In this document: positions 44,137-56,590 of the stretch, in pieces
How positions within the stretch are numbered: the first letter of the stretch is position 1
Layout: each line of letters starts with the position of its first letter
NCBI RefSeq assembly: GCF_945859705.1
Contig: NC_079136.1
Location: 6,179,501-6,243,500, forward strand
Source of the DNA: Episyrphus balteatus
Lineage: Eukaryota; Arthropoda; Insecta; Diptera; Syrphidae
DNA length: 64,000 nt
Direction: 5' to 3'
Notes under the pieces: model-generated
Seen by the model: only the letters and a program-made list of their open reading frames with translations
Databases searched by the model: none
Told to the model about the DNA's origin: nothing
Made by a program: the position numbers and the translations under genes

Positions 44137-45760
44137 CGGCTCACAGCTCAGCTCAAATTTTGAGCTAGCACACTTTTGAGCTATGTACCATAGCTCAGCT
44201 CATTTGAATTCCGGTATAATCCGGTTTTTCGACTTTTTTCAAAATTCCGAGAAAATCGCGTTTGAAAGTTGGGGTAATTTTTTTTTTTCGAAAAATCCCC
44301 GAATCTTTGAACGCTCCTGGAAGCTAAACCGCTTGAGAGCAATTTTTGGGAGTGATGCCAAATGATTGCTTTTGTCATGGGCCTACGCTTTGCACATTTT
44401 CAGATTTTTAAAAAATCGCCTTCCATGTTAAACCGCCACATCATGACTATTTTATCAGAATCGTGCCTAATTTTTTTTTTACATTTAAGTTCTCCTGGTT
44501 TGAGAACGCGTGGACCTACAGGGATGGGATTTGTACCCAAATGTAGGTTAGAGTCCCCGCTAAATTTTGGCATCAAAAAATTTTTTTTCATTTTCTTCAA
44601 AATTCCGCGATATAGGCGTTGGAAGTTGAGGCGCGAAAAAACTTCTGGGAGCTGAACGCTTTGATCTAGAGACAGGGGAGTGGTGCCATATGAAAGCTTA
44701 TATTCTCAGATACCCGATAGTGGTATAATCCGGTTTTTGTTTTTTTTTTTTTCAAAATTCCGAGAAAATCGCCTTTGAAAGTTGGGGTAAAATTTTTTTT
44801 CGAAAAATCCCCGAATCTTTGAACGCTCCTGGAAGCTAAACCGCTTGAGAGCAATTTTTGGGAGTGATAAGAAATGATAGCTTGTGTCATGGGCCTACGC
44901 TTTGCACATTATCAGATTTTTAAAAAATCGCCTTCCATGTTAAACCGCCACATCATGCCTATTTTATCAGAATCGTGCCTAATTTTTTTTTTACATTTAA
45001 GTTCTCCTGGTTTGAGAACGCGTGGACCTACAGGGATGGGATTTGTACCCAAATGTAGGTTAGAGTCCCCGCTAAATTTTGGCATCAAAATAATTTTTTT
45101 CATTTTCTTCAAAATTCCGCGATATAGGCGTTGGAAGTTGAGGCGCGAAAAAACTTCTGGGAGCTGAACGCTTTGATCTAGAGACAGGGGAGTGGTGCCA
45201 TATGAAAGCTTATATTCTCAGATACCCGATAGTGGTATAATCCGGTTTTTGTTTTTTTTTTTCAAAATTCCGAGAAAATCGCCTTTGAAAGTTGGGGTAA
45301 AATTTTTTTTGGAAAAATCCCCGAATCTTTGAACGCTCCTAGAAGCTAAACCGCTTGAGAGCAATTTTTGGGAGTGATGCCAAATGATAGCTTGTGTCAT
45401 GGGCCTACGCTTTGCACATTGTCAGATTTAAAAAAAATCATCTTCCATGTTAAACCGCCACATCATGCATATTTTATCAGAATCGTGCCTAATTTTTTTT
45501 TTTACATTTAAGTTCTCCTGGTTTGAGAACGCGTGGACCTACAGGGATGGGAGTTGTACCCAAATGTATGTTAGAGTCCCCGCTACCTTTTGGCATCAAA
45601 AATTTTTTTTTCCATTTTCTTCAAAATTCCGAGATATAGGCGTTGGAAGTTGGGGCGCTCACTTTCAGCTCAGCTCAAATGAGCTGAGCTATGGTACCTA
45701 GCTCAAAAGTGAGCTAGCTCAAATTTGAGCTGAGCTGTGAGCTGAGCTGAAATGTGAGCT
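44137..45760. mobile_element. AGCTCA-rich inverted repeats enclosing a 3-unit 510-bp array
   Basis: Left arm 44137-44205 and right arm about 45662-45760 consist of agctcagctcaaat/atttgagctgagct-type repeats in opposite orientation. Between them are three direct units starting near 44206, 44715 and 45227 (anchors ggtataatccgg at 44213, 44722 and 45234; spacing 509 and 512). The third unit is shortened. Units are highly similar, suggesting recent amplification. The long frames inside are repeated translations of non-coding sequence. Confidence 0.85.
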
Positions 45761-45774
45761 TTTTGCAACCCGGG

Positions 45775-45890
45775 CAACTTGCCACATGGAAATTACCACA
45801 TGCAACTTGTCACATGCAACTTCCCACTAGAACTTGCCACATGCAACTTGCCACATGCAACTTGCCACATGAATCATGTAACTTGCAACG
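45775..45890 (+). repeat. Minisatellite of 13-14 bp CAACTTGCCACATG
   Basis: About eight imperfect units (caacttgccacatg, with variants cacatgcaacttgt and cacatgcaacttcc) immediately follow the AGCTCA inverted arm. Non-coding. Confidence 0.85.
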
Positions 45891-45994
45891 TGTTGTGTGT
45901 TTTATGTTTGCCGTACTGCGGCGTACTGCATTTTTAAATACTAAAGTACTGCCTACTCTAAAGGTGAAACGACAGCCCTGCTACCCAGGGTGAT

Positions 45995-46460
45995 CGCGTC
46001 ATAATCCCTTTGACATTCTTGTCAAAAAGTAAATTTTCATACTCACCCTCCCATAAGAAGTATAACTTCAAAAAACAAAAAAGCACACCAAATAGCACAA
46101 ACTTAAACAAATTTTGAATTCATTTAAAAAATAAAGAAATATCTAATTGTTAAATAAAATTGAGAAAATTGAACGAAATTATCATCTTTAAATTGTTTGC
46201 ATTTCCGATTTACAATTGTAGAGATAAAATTTAGTAAAGCGCGATTTGTATACTGGACTTTTGGCCAGAAATTCACTTTCTACCGTGTGAACATTAATTA
46301 TTATAATGTGCGCAATAATTATGCCCATGTAGCTGCTAAGTTATTTAAGATTGGTACTTGTAATAGAGCTAGGTGGCGCTACTTGCTAATCCTTTTGACA
46401 GTTCTTGTCAAAAAGTAAATTTTCACAGTCCACCGCCGGAAAAGAAGTAAAACTTCAAAA
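45995..46460. repeat. Direct repeat pair around 46014 and 46397
   Basis: The segments cttgtcaaaaagtaaatttt at about 46018 and 46402 are each preceded by tttgaca and followed by a similar caccctcc/caccgccgg plus gaagta(t)aacttcaaaaaa, about 383 bases apart. This could be the duplicated ends of an unrecognised element. No gene seen between them. Confidence 0.5.
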
Positions 46461-46533
46461 AAAGTAGAGAAACTAAAGCAAATTATTAGGGAACCCGGCC
46501 GAACAGCTCTGATTTTGACGATTTTGTTTTTCA

Positions 46534-47508
46534 CATAGTCCAAAAAGTCTCCGTACAGCTACAATTTTTTCAATTTTTTCCTTAAAATACTGAATTTAAG
46601 ATATCGAATTTTTTTGTAAAGTACCCGGAATGATAGAAAGTATATCAAAAAATAAATGTTTAACAATTTTTGTTTAAAAAAAATTAAAATAACAAAAATT
46701 CATAGTAGGTACAAAAAGGGAAAAAAAGGAACAAAAAAGTCTCCGTACAGTTTATTTTTTTTTTGACTAGTTTGTGTTGAAAAAACTAAATAAAAGTCAC
46801 TTTACTTACGGAAAAAATAAATTTATGACTAGTAGGACTTCCTCTGATCTTGACCACTTCCTGCAATCTGTTTCTAATCAAATGGACAAGCTTGGCGGTC
46901 TTATCTGGAGAAATTTTGTTCCATTCGTCAAGTAGGATCATTTTGCCGTCTTTTTTGTTGGCTATTGTATGCTGACGAACCTTTTTTTTCTACGTTAACC
47001 CATAGGTGCTCAATAAGATTCAGGTCTGAAGACGAAGCGGAATGTTTAACGTTCGTACTAACATTGCACAGCAATAATTTCTGTACCACTTTGCCCGTAT
47101 TTGTGGGAATATTGTCCTCTTCGAACGTAAAATTGCTTTCGAGACCCAGTTTTTGGACACTTTCCTAAAGAATTTTCAAGTTTCCAAATTTATCCTTGGT
47201 ATTTTCTATGAAAACAAGGTTTCCAACACCGGAAAAGGCCATACACCCTCACACTATTACATTGTAGCCGCTGCCGTGCTTTAGAGTAGGTATCAAATTT
47301 TAAGGATTCAGAGCAGTTTTGGACTTTCAACACACCATACGGCGTCCATCTGAACCGAGGATGTTGCATTTACTTTCGTCAGTAAGTATAAACTAGTTTG
47401 CAGAACGAACTTTCTAGTACTTTACAAAAAATTTCGATATCTTAAATTCAATATTTTAAGGAAAAAGTTTAAAAAATTGTAATTGTAGACTTTTTGGACT
47501 ATGTGTAG
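46534..47508 (-). mobile_element. Degenerate Tc1-like transposon nested in Q
   Basis: Inverted ends about 90 bases long: acatagtccaaaaagtctcc (46535) with gactttttggactatgtgt near 47488, and ttaagatatcgaattttttt with aaaaaatttcgatatcttaa. The interior holds a broken transposase on the minus strand. At 975 bp it is well short of a full Tc1 element (about 1.6 kb), so the N-terminal half of the gene has been lost. Confidence 0.75.
46800..47400 (-). pseudogene. Tc1-family (DD34E) transposase, C-terminal half, broken
   Basis: The minus-strand translation gives FILTDESKCNILGSDGRRMV, then a stop and frameshift, then GVGNLVFIENTKDKFGNL, EEDNIPTNTGKVVQKLLL, DLNLIEHLWVNVEKK and EWNKISPDK to RNRLQEV. 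The first catalytic Asp is in TDES (codon 47378-47380), the second in EEDN (47114-47116) and the Glu in LIEHLW (47009-47011). The last two are separated by exactly 34 residues, which defines the DD34E class. There are several stops and at least two frameshifts, and the DNA-binding half is missing, so it is inactive. Confidence 0.85.
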
Positions 47509-48827
47509 GTAATTAAAAATACTTTATAGTCTATAGATTAAAAATTGCCGATGTTGCCGTATTGTTTTTTAAAATTGACATTAAAATTTTTTTGAACAAA
47601 ACCATTTTTTGTGCTTAAATTTCAAAAAACAAATGATAGCAAAAAATTCTCTATGTAATTTAAGGAAAAAAAATATAAGGGAGTAGAGAACAATCTTCCA
47701 TCGTTTAAGCGATAAATGCAATTTTCTCACAATCTGACTTCAAACACAAAAAAAATATTTTGAAAACAATGGCAACACCTACATTATTTTAAAATACATT
47801 TTTAAAAAGCCAGAAGCTCATACTTATCTCTTAAATTTAAATCCACTAAATTTAATTAAGAGTTTTTGAAAAAATGGTCAGAATTTAAAAAAAATGTTAT
47901 TAAAAAAAATTTAAAAATGACTTCTTTCCAAACTCTTATAAAATATGAATTTATTTTACAAAAATTTTTGGCCATAAATATTATCAGTTGAATTCCGAAG
48001 CAGAAAAGGTTATATATATCACACTTTTGAAAAAAAAATTCAATAGGTTTTTTTTTGATAAAAACTGAATTTCTGCATCGAAATAATGAATTTTCTCAAA
48101 GACTTTGGTAAATAAGAACTTTAAATTTTTTCTATTTAACTTTCAAAAGTAAGGGTTATTTAATGAATAAAAAATAATTTTATGTTTAGATGTTGAACTT
48201 TGAAAAAAAAAATAAGATACATTTTTTCTCAAAACTTTTATTAAAAAAAGTTCTTCGAAAATGAAATACTTTTTAATTTTTTTCATTAACCGTAATACAT
48301 TTCATTTTATAATTTCAAATCATAATAAATGCGGTCAAAAAAATTTGAAAATAAATGCATTTTATATTACGAAAAAGTTTAAAAAACGACATCTTAAAAT
48401 TTTTTCAATATTTTTTTTTTTTTTTCAAAAATCTGAGTTCAGATACCATTCTTTCAAAAGCCCTTAATTCAATTAACTTAATTTTAATTTTACAAATATG
48501 ACTAGGCTTCTAGCTTTTTAAAAATGTTTTTTTAAATGTTGTATTTTTATATTTCAAATATTTTTTTTTTTTGTGTTTGAAGTCTTGAACGATGGAAGAT
48601 TGTCCCTCACTCCCATATATTTTTTTTCCTTGAATTTCCTAGACAATCTTTTGGCATCAATTAATTTATGAAATTTCAGAAAATTTTTAGAAAAATTTAA
48701 AAAATCAAATTTAAAAAATCCAAACGGCAACACCGGCAATTTTTAATCTATAGACTTTAACGTTTTTTTAATTACCGACGTTTGAAAAAAAAGATCATCA
48801 AAATCTAAACTGTTCGGCCGGGTTCCC

Positions 48828-49888
48828 TAATATTGCTAATTTTTGAGCTTTACTCCACCATATAAGTATAAAATGAGCATAGCTAATTCAAGCCTTGAAT
48901 TTAATGTGGTCTAAATCTTCTTTTATTTTTAATGGATTTCAAATTCTTTTCAGCGTTTTTTTCTTGCCTATAAGTCTTAATTTACACAACTCTTTAATTC
49001 TGAAAAACTGCAATTGCGTCATTGAATCAAGTCAAATTAAGAACAAAATTTAAATAAATTCTAAAAACCTCAAAGACTGTCTACCTTCTTAATTTACTCA
49101 ATGAACAAAAAGAGTCATATTTTTAAAATACCACCGATCCTTTAATCTATTTAAATGGCAATTAATAGTTACTTTGAAATTTGTTCGAAGAAATCATTCC
49201 CCTTTTCATCAAAATTTAAGAAACACAATTAATCACAAGAAAATTATCAAAGAATCATTTAGATATTGACTATGAAGATGGTATTCCAAGTACGCAATTA
49301 TTCTATAAGTTGATCAAAGTATGGTTAATTTATTAAACACCTCGACTTCTAAAAGGAATCCCAATACCAGTTATAAAACCTACAATTTATTATTTATTTT
49401 TATTTATAGTTTGAAGCTATCTACGGATGAGATAATTTATTGAACTTAATTAGCCTGGATTTTATAATTACTTGTCACACAATTTCAAGTGCTTTTGATT
49501 GAGGATTTTAATTAGATTGTCATTACTACTCAAGAGTGTGATAGTGTGATAAAGTTGCACAAATTATAGGGAATCGTTTCCAATTAACCAAGTTTCTTTA
49601 GAAACAATTCAATAGGAAAGAATAAATAGAGATTAAATTTCATAAGATTAGAAGTTATGTTGATTATCTTTGAAATGCTAAATTTAACTCTATCTCTTCT
49701 GGGTACACAGCAGGATGTAACCGAACAAGTTTTGTATACAAAATTAATCAATATTATAACAAATTGAACGTTTAATTGGCATTCAATTCAATTGCTGATC
49801 TAATTAAGTTGCAAACGCTGCAGGAAATTTACAGGAATTTTATGCCTTTAACCTTACTTTGGGAAAATCATAATTAGCACCGTTTATT
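48828..49888. other. Unique-looking intergenic sequence
   Basis: No gene or recognisable repeat was found between the Q element and A2 copy 3. Composition is AT-rich without long homopolymers. Confidence 0.4.
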
Positions 49889-50834
49889 AAATAAAATGCA
49901 CGACTGGGTCGCACGAACTTGCTCTTAGAGTTAAAGTTACATAAATTTTTAAGACTTTTTATATAGAAATTTTGAAAAAAAAAAATAAAATTCGTTTAAA
50001 AAAAAAAATAAAATCTAAAATTAAATTGCCCTCCAAAACAAGTATGCAGTTTTAATTGATATATTAACATGCATTTTAAGAAAAAAAATTTTCAAAATCG
50101 TTAGAGCCGTTTTTTAAAAAACAAATTTTTTATAAATAATTTTTTGGAAAAAAAGTTCTAAAATAAAATTGGTATGCCATTTTGTAGGAATCACTAATCA
50201 ACATCTAAAAACAAAATTTCAAAAAAATTCAATGTCCCGTTTTCTAAAATTTGATTTTTCAAAAAAAAAAATTCAAAATTTTTTTAAAAATCCAAAAATT
50301 ATTTTTTTTGGAAATTTTATTTTTGGTTTATATTAAAATTATATAAATGCTTCTTCACAAAAAGTTTCGTTGTAATCTAATTAGCAGTTTCGGAGATAAT
50401 CGGATTTGAAAAAAACGGTTCTGTGGCAGGTACCGTTAATAATGATTTTCAAAAAAAAAATTTTTCATTGAAAGATAGACCTTAGCTTAAAACTAACATT
50501 TAAATTTTTTAAACAAAATCGTTAGAGCCGTTTTTGAGATATTTCAATTTTACTAAAATCGGTATATGACAAGTACCGTTATTTTTGGTCAAAAAAAATT
50601 AATTCCAAGAACCCCTATGGAAAGTCCCCAAATAACGCTACATACCAAGTTTGACATTAATCGGACCATCCGTTTAGGCTGCAGCTCCTTATACAGACAG
50701 ACCGACAGACGGACTTCCGGGACCCACTTTTTTGGCATTCTCTACCATCTTAATGTCATGGAAAAATGTTATCTCAACTTTTTTTTTGTACGAATGCATA
50801 ACTTGATATATAGTACCTATATCGCAAGTAAAAA
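49889..50834 (+). repeat. Family A repeat, subfamily A2, copy 3
   Basis: Complete copy from AATAAAATGCACGACTGGGT to atatcgcaagtaaaa, highly similar to 34941-35900 across its length. The dinucleotide-like gacagac run is shorter. The ORF at 50566-50841 is a translation of its 3' part. Confidence 0.85.
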
Positions 50835-53800
50835 CATTTAGTAGATTAATGAGAAATAATCTGGGTTAATTTAACACACGCTTCATAAATTAAATGATTT
50901 TTAATTGAACGACGAATTGTCTCCACGTTTTTTACTCGCTTGTTAGCCATGGAATGCCCATTAAAACCAGTAACAAATAATTCTTCAGATTATTCTCGAG
51001 AGTTAAAGACTATAAACTTCAAAATATATGCAGTAGTTTCAAAATGACAAGTATTTGAATGAAACAATCTCAAAAGCGCAAACTTAAACTTTACTTTGAA
51101 AAGAATTATTTCAGTTTGTAATAAAAATACGACAAACAACTTTTTTGTTGATGGAACTGTTTATGAGGAAGGGCATGAACCAGGTTATCGAACTCCGAAA
51201 ATATTGATTCTCATCCTAAACAAATATCTCGACAACATTTGTCAAAAAGACTTCAAATTTTGCCATTTCATCCACTCCGAAGAGGGTACTTTAACATTTT
51301 TATAACTAAAGTTTAACTTAAGTCAACTATAAAAGTTATGACAGGAATATCCTCTTTTAAGTTCTGTATTCTTAGGTTAATGACTTGGGATTGCCTTTTT
51401 TTGTTGACCCCAAAAGTGTGGTCTAGTAGAGATAAGAAAAATATTCATCTTAAATTTCTTTTGGAGGGTCGAATATGAATATTCCCAAAAGGCTTTAAGG
51501 GAAAATCAGCAAACCGAGGATTTTTGCGTAGTAGATTTGATGGAATGTTATAAAAACACAAACAGAAACTTTGGATATAATAGGAGGTGTTTTCTCTGAG
51601 TTTAATTATCATCTTTATTATTATGATCGTTTTTGTGACAAGGGCAGGACACTAATTATGTAGTTGTTTGTTCTTCTTGTTTGTGAATAAAGTTTTTTAT
51701 AAGATAATGGAAATAATTGTTTAGATATCAAAACTCAGATTTAATATAGTTACATGTTTAATTGTTTTGGACATGTGACAATCTCTTAATTGAGTATAAT
51801 AGTTAGTAATTTGTTTTGATATAATGCCTGTTTTCCTGGCACATGCCAAAAGCACGAACAATGGTTTGGTTTTTAACTTATATTGATATTTTGATATTTA
51901 ATTATTATGTTTCCCTATAACTCTTAATCTTTTCAAGTTATACGTCTTTTTAATTGTTAGATCTCTTGAACAAGGTTTCCAGTCGAAAAGAATTAAGTTG
52001 CTGTCTCTTTTCAACATTTGTTTTCTCCAGTTTGATCATAAAAAATGCACAAAATCTTTAAGTACCATCTTTTCTTTCCATTCTGATTACCAACCTGTCA
52101 ATCAAATATGTCTATTTACAAATAATTAGGTATTCTGGTAAAATGATATCCATTATCTATTCAAAGCTTTTTGGTGTGCATTTCGCCGAATACTTCAACG
52201 ATAGCTCACTTCAACTCAAGTAAATTGAAGTCTAACAATGCCTTTTTGTGAAAACATCACTTTCACAAATTTCTTCCTTTACTTTAATTAATATTGTATT
52301 TCCGTAAAGAAATTCCATCACACTTCAATTTATATAGATTTTCTTGTCTCTGGGCCATCATAAATTTACCTCTCTCTTATTTCTCTCTCTTCAAATTAAA
52401 TTATCAATATTGTTGAAGGAGGCTTTAGCTTGTCAGAAGCTCCAGTCATTTATACCAAAAGAAATCATACTCAATAGACAATTATTTGATTCAAATAATG
52501 ATAAATGAATGCGTGACAATGTTTTTATTTTGTGCCATCAATCACTTAAAGAGAACAGAAAGCCAAACAAAATAATCTTTATCAATAGTCTCTCTCTCTC
52601 TCTTTTTTTTTTTTTCTTTAATGGCTTTCAATATTAAAGGTATATAATAAATCTTCGACCACACCGTCTTGTCTTTGTCTATATTGATATAAGGATACTT
52701 TCTATCAACATCAAAAATGGTGGATAACAAAACAAAGCCTGAGAAAAAATATTGTTAAAAAAAAATAAAATATATATCTTAAAGGAATCATAAAGAACCA
52801 TAAAAACTTTGCTGGTCTTTTTTTGAGGAAGAGAAATTTTCGTCATCTTTCAAACTCTCGGAACTACCTACCTCAATAATTGTTTAGAGCTTGATGAAAT
52901 ATCTATAGTCCATGAGAAAGTGTTGGGTATAGATGGATCTCGGCCTCAACGAACAAGAAGTCTCTCTTCAGCCATACTGATCGTACCTATATTTATTATA
53001 ACAACTAAAAAATTAAGCTACAAAACTAGGGTAGGTACAACAAAGGGTCCAAATCAGAAAAAATAAGCTTGTTTTTTAAACAATATTCATAAAATGAATA
53101 TGATAACGAATTTATTGTTACCTTAGCTGAATGACGAGGATCTTGTTGACAAGTGGTTTCAGCAACATTAGGGTTTAAGTTATTTAGGTGACAGAACTGG
53201 TTCATACTTAAAGCAAATCAAATTATAAGATTTGTTAAAATATATGAATAATAACAGGAAGAACTAGAGTGAAACTCTTGTATTTCTGGCTGGAAATGCG
53301 AATTTTATTGTTTGTTGTTATAAAAAAATCGACTATTTGTTGGGTAAACACGAATTTTTTTTCGATTTAAAAAAAGTGAATTTTCTAAGTGGTTTTTTTT
53401 TTAACTTCAAAGTGATTTTGGTGAAAAATTTTGATATGGACATCGACAATCAAGGTATGAATGGTATTCTAAAAAAAAAATTCAATTGTATATGCAACTC
53501 TATTACACACTTAAAAAATTAGCGTTTTTTTAACATTAGTGTTTTTAAAATAGCGCAACACGCCACAACATTGCATTACCTATTATTATTAAACTGCTGG
53601 ATATGTAGAACAATCTTGCATTTCAAGAGTTTGGCCAAGTTTGCACCCCCGAAAATAAAGACCCCTTGAAAAAAAAAAAAACTTCTCAAAAGGGACCCTT
53701 ACTTATAGATTTTTATAAATATTATGTTTTTGAGGAAAGTTCTCCAGGGATACCTTTAAAAACATGAAAAGAAATAGTATTCCAAATTTCAAAAGAATCG

Positions 53801-55164
53801 GTGCAGTAGCTTTGAAGTGATGAGGTGAACCGGCTTTGAAAACATTAGTTGTGGGGAGAACGATTTAAAGTTTTGAACTCGGACTAAAACGTTCGTTAGC
53901 GAAATATTAAAATATTCATAACTTGGTCAATTTGGCTCCTATAGACCTACAATTGGAACACAATATTTTTGATACATAAAAAAACTGGGTTTCCCGGGAA
54001 AAAAGTATGTTTCAGTTTTTTGTATTCTTAGGAGCTTTAATATTTATTAGAATGTAGTATTTATGTAGTATTTAACTAAAAACTACCAGGTCATTAAATA
54101 TATTGGTATAAATATGTCCATAATATTGCCTATTTACCTATTTGATATGGAAAATGTGCCCAAATATTTTTGGCCAGGTTTTAGAACAAAATACCGCACT
54201 GTGCGTCGTTAAAATTCGCTGCTTGTTATGTCGTATGATACTTCACTTTATTTCTAACTCTTATTGCTGATTTTTTTTGCCAATCCGTCCCTGGATCCGC
54301 CCTTGCACTGAGGAACTCGATTAAAAAAAAATATCGAACGCCCTAAGCAACATAGTATGTTTAGGACAAGCAACAAATCTATTCGGCTATGCCAGGTTAT
54401 ATTAATAATGTTCAGGGGCGAACGCAGAAAAAAAAGGGGGGGGGGGGGTTTCAAAAAATTAACTTACTATTTTTTTGTATTATTAATCAGCCCTTCACGT
54501 GGACAATTTTTCGCTCGAAATTATTTTCTTCACCTGAAATTTAAAAAGCTATTGCAAGTTTCATCGGAAGGAAATTAGAACTTTCCGCTAAACTGTTTTT
54601 TTTTGTTTTTTGTTTTGTTTTTTTACCAAAATTTAAGTGAGTTGGGCCCAATGCCCAGTTAGAGTTTTTATGTGCCTTATTCGCAAGGCAATTTACACTT
54701 TTTTTTCGTAGGTATACACAAAGAAACTCACTTTTGCGGAATGGGACCCTGCTTACCTCCTATATTAATTTAAAAAAAGTTTAAAATACGAAATTCGGGA
54801 CGTGAACAACTTGTCGCCCGCAACTCAACAATACCTATAGAAGAAAAGTGAAATTTTATTTTTTCGGGTGGAATCTTGTTGGTGTAAAACTCACAATAGT
54901 GTTGAATATGTTTTTTCGTCACTTAAAAATCAAAGTGACTGCGGGGCTTTAAGGTAGTGGGTGGTTGACATGGGACTCACTAATAGAACGACTCAACGAA
55001 CAACCCAAGCTGTGTCAATTTTTTAACTGTATAAATGGTTCAAAAACGGAACATAGACCGACCTACGAAAATACTCTTCCGGACTGCCTTCATAATTGTC
55101 TCGGTTCCTTTGTTTTGCGATAATGTGTGTACTTCCAATTGTAATTCTATCTTATTAGCAAAGG
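50835..55164. other. Intergenic sequence, no gene recognised
   Basis: 4.3 kb with no supported exon. Seen: a (TC)n/T tract at about 52589-52617; an A tract at 53667-53681; a G tract at 54434-54448 beside ttcaggggcgaacgcag, with gtccctggatccgcccttgc at 54288-54307. The last two resemble hAT-like terminal sequences in opposite orientation, but no target duplication was found. Confidence 0.4.
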
Positions 55165-56372
55165 AGATGGCACATTTTTCTATGGAGCTTGGGCCCAGTG
55201 TGTTCACTAACGAAATTGGTATCAAATGAAAGGTGACGGTAAGCACATTACTTGGGTAAAATATTTTCAAATTCGTTAGTGGGGTTTTGGAGATATTTGA
55301 GTTTGAAGTTTCGGATTTCACAATCAAGATTTCAGCTAATTTTTCGAACAATTAATCGTAGAATGCGTAATAATGGGTGTACAGAAATAATATTGGTATC
55401 AAATAAAAGATATTTCTCTTGTCTATAAATCTGTATCAAAAGTTTTTTTCTTTGTTAAAAAAAAAATAATACATATTAGGTATTTACTTCTCAAAAGGTG
55501 ATTTTTTTAAGCGAGGCATTTGGCACATCGAAATATCAAAATATTCAGTGGTGACATGCACTTTTTTTTTGTAATTTTTCGATAGCTTAATGTGTTACCT
55601 TTAATTCTATATATAAAATAGTTCTATAAAACATACAAAAACCTTATAATAAGCAAAATACACAAAAACGCGCTGAAATATGTCTATTAAATAATAAGAA
55701 TAGAAACTATAGTTCAGTCAATGGGGGAAAAATCTGGAAAAAGCTATGACGTCAGCTTAGTTTGAATGCAGTATTGAAGAGGGGTTTATCCCAAGTACAA
55801 ATCTCAGATTGCGTATTGTTTGGTCTTGTGGGGCGACCGCCATTTTGAAAAACCCATTTGTCTCAATATCTCGAGAACGACTGGTCGGACAGAAAACTAG
55901 AGAGGACTTTTTAGATTGGAAATTAGTTAATCTTTCTTTTTCTAGTACATCATTTTTCTCTAGGAGTTATAATTTCAGAGTTACACTACCGAAAATTTTG
56001 TGTTTTTTGATATTTTAAATATTTTAAACAACCCTTAGAGTTAAGTGCGGAATTACTGAGAATGAGATACTTTGCGGTTCTGTTACTCTGAAAGTATAAC
56101 TCCTAGAGAAAAATGATGTACTAGAAAAAGAAAGATTAACTAATTTCCAATCTAAAAAGTCCTTTCTACGCATTCTACGATTAATTGATCGCAAAAATAG
56201 CTGAAATCTTGATTTTGAAATCCGAAACTTCAAACTCAAATATCTCCAAAACCCCACTAACGAATTTGAAAATATTTTACCCACGTAATGTGCTTACCGT
56301 CACCTTTCATTTGATACCCATTTCGTAAGTGAACACACTGGGCCCAAAAATGTGCCATCTCCTTTCCATAAC
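55165..56372. repeat. Large inverted repeat R
   Basis: ggagatggcacatttttcta near 55164 is inverted at aaaaatgtgccatctccttt near 56346. Pairing continues through caaatgaaaggtgacggtaa / ttaccgtcacctttcatttg and ttgagtttgaagtttcggat / atccgaaacttcaaactcaa. A second inner pair (gactttttagattggaaatt at 55908; aatttccaatctaaaaagtc at 56143) indicates foldback arms with unpaired insertions. Non-coding; ends not sharply defined. Confidence 0.75.
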
Positions 56373-56459
56373 TTCAGGAAATATATGACTCCAAATCATT
56401 CTTCGTAAAGTAGTTCAGTCAATGGGAAAAAATATGAAAAAAGTTATGACGTCTGCTTA

Positions 56460-56590
56460 GTTTTTTAAAAAATTGTTTTCATTCAAAGATAGCGACCTTG
56501 TCTTAAAACTTACAATTGAATCATTTTAACAAAATCGTTGGAGTAGTTTTTGAGAAATTTCAACTTTATTAAAATTGATATAAATGACTC
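56460..56590 (+). repeat. A2-like fragment
   Basis: ttcattcaaagatagcgacc, cttgtcttaaaacttacaat and aacaaaatcgttggag match the A2 segment around 50466-50530 with many changes. Only this internal piece is present. Confidence 0.5.

Larger units (their letters stand above)
46489..48827. mobile_element. Foldback element Q, containing a dead Tc1 element
   Basis: TIRs GGGAACCCGGCCGAACAG and CTGTTCGGCCGGGTTCCC with TA on both sides. Inner arms pair over hundreds of bases: tagtctatagattaaaaatt near 47526 with aatttttaatctatagactt near 48737, and gaacaatcttccatcgttta near 47687 with tgaacgatggaagattgtcc near 48586. The left part is interrupted by a Tc1-like element (46534-47508). Confidence 0.82.

Noticed and set aside
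44362..45167. Two nearly identical 97-codon plus-strand ORFs
   Set aside because: They are the same frame through successive units of the 510-bp tandem array; the third unit breaks it, and the translation looks like no protein family.
45775..45890. CRISPR-like repeats
   Set aside because: The 13-14-bp units are contiguous without spacers and the setting is clearly eukaryotic.
54280..54450. Possible hAT-like ends (cctggatccgccc and ttcaggggcgaacgcag)
   Set aside because: They face each other in a plausible orientation but are dissimilar beyond about ten bases, and I found no matching target duplication.
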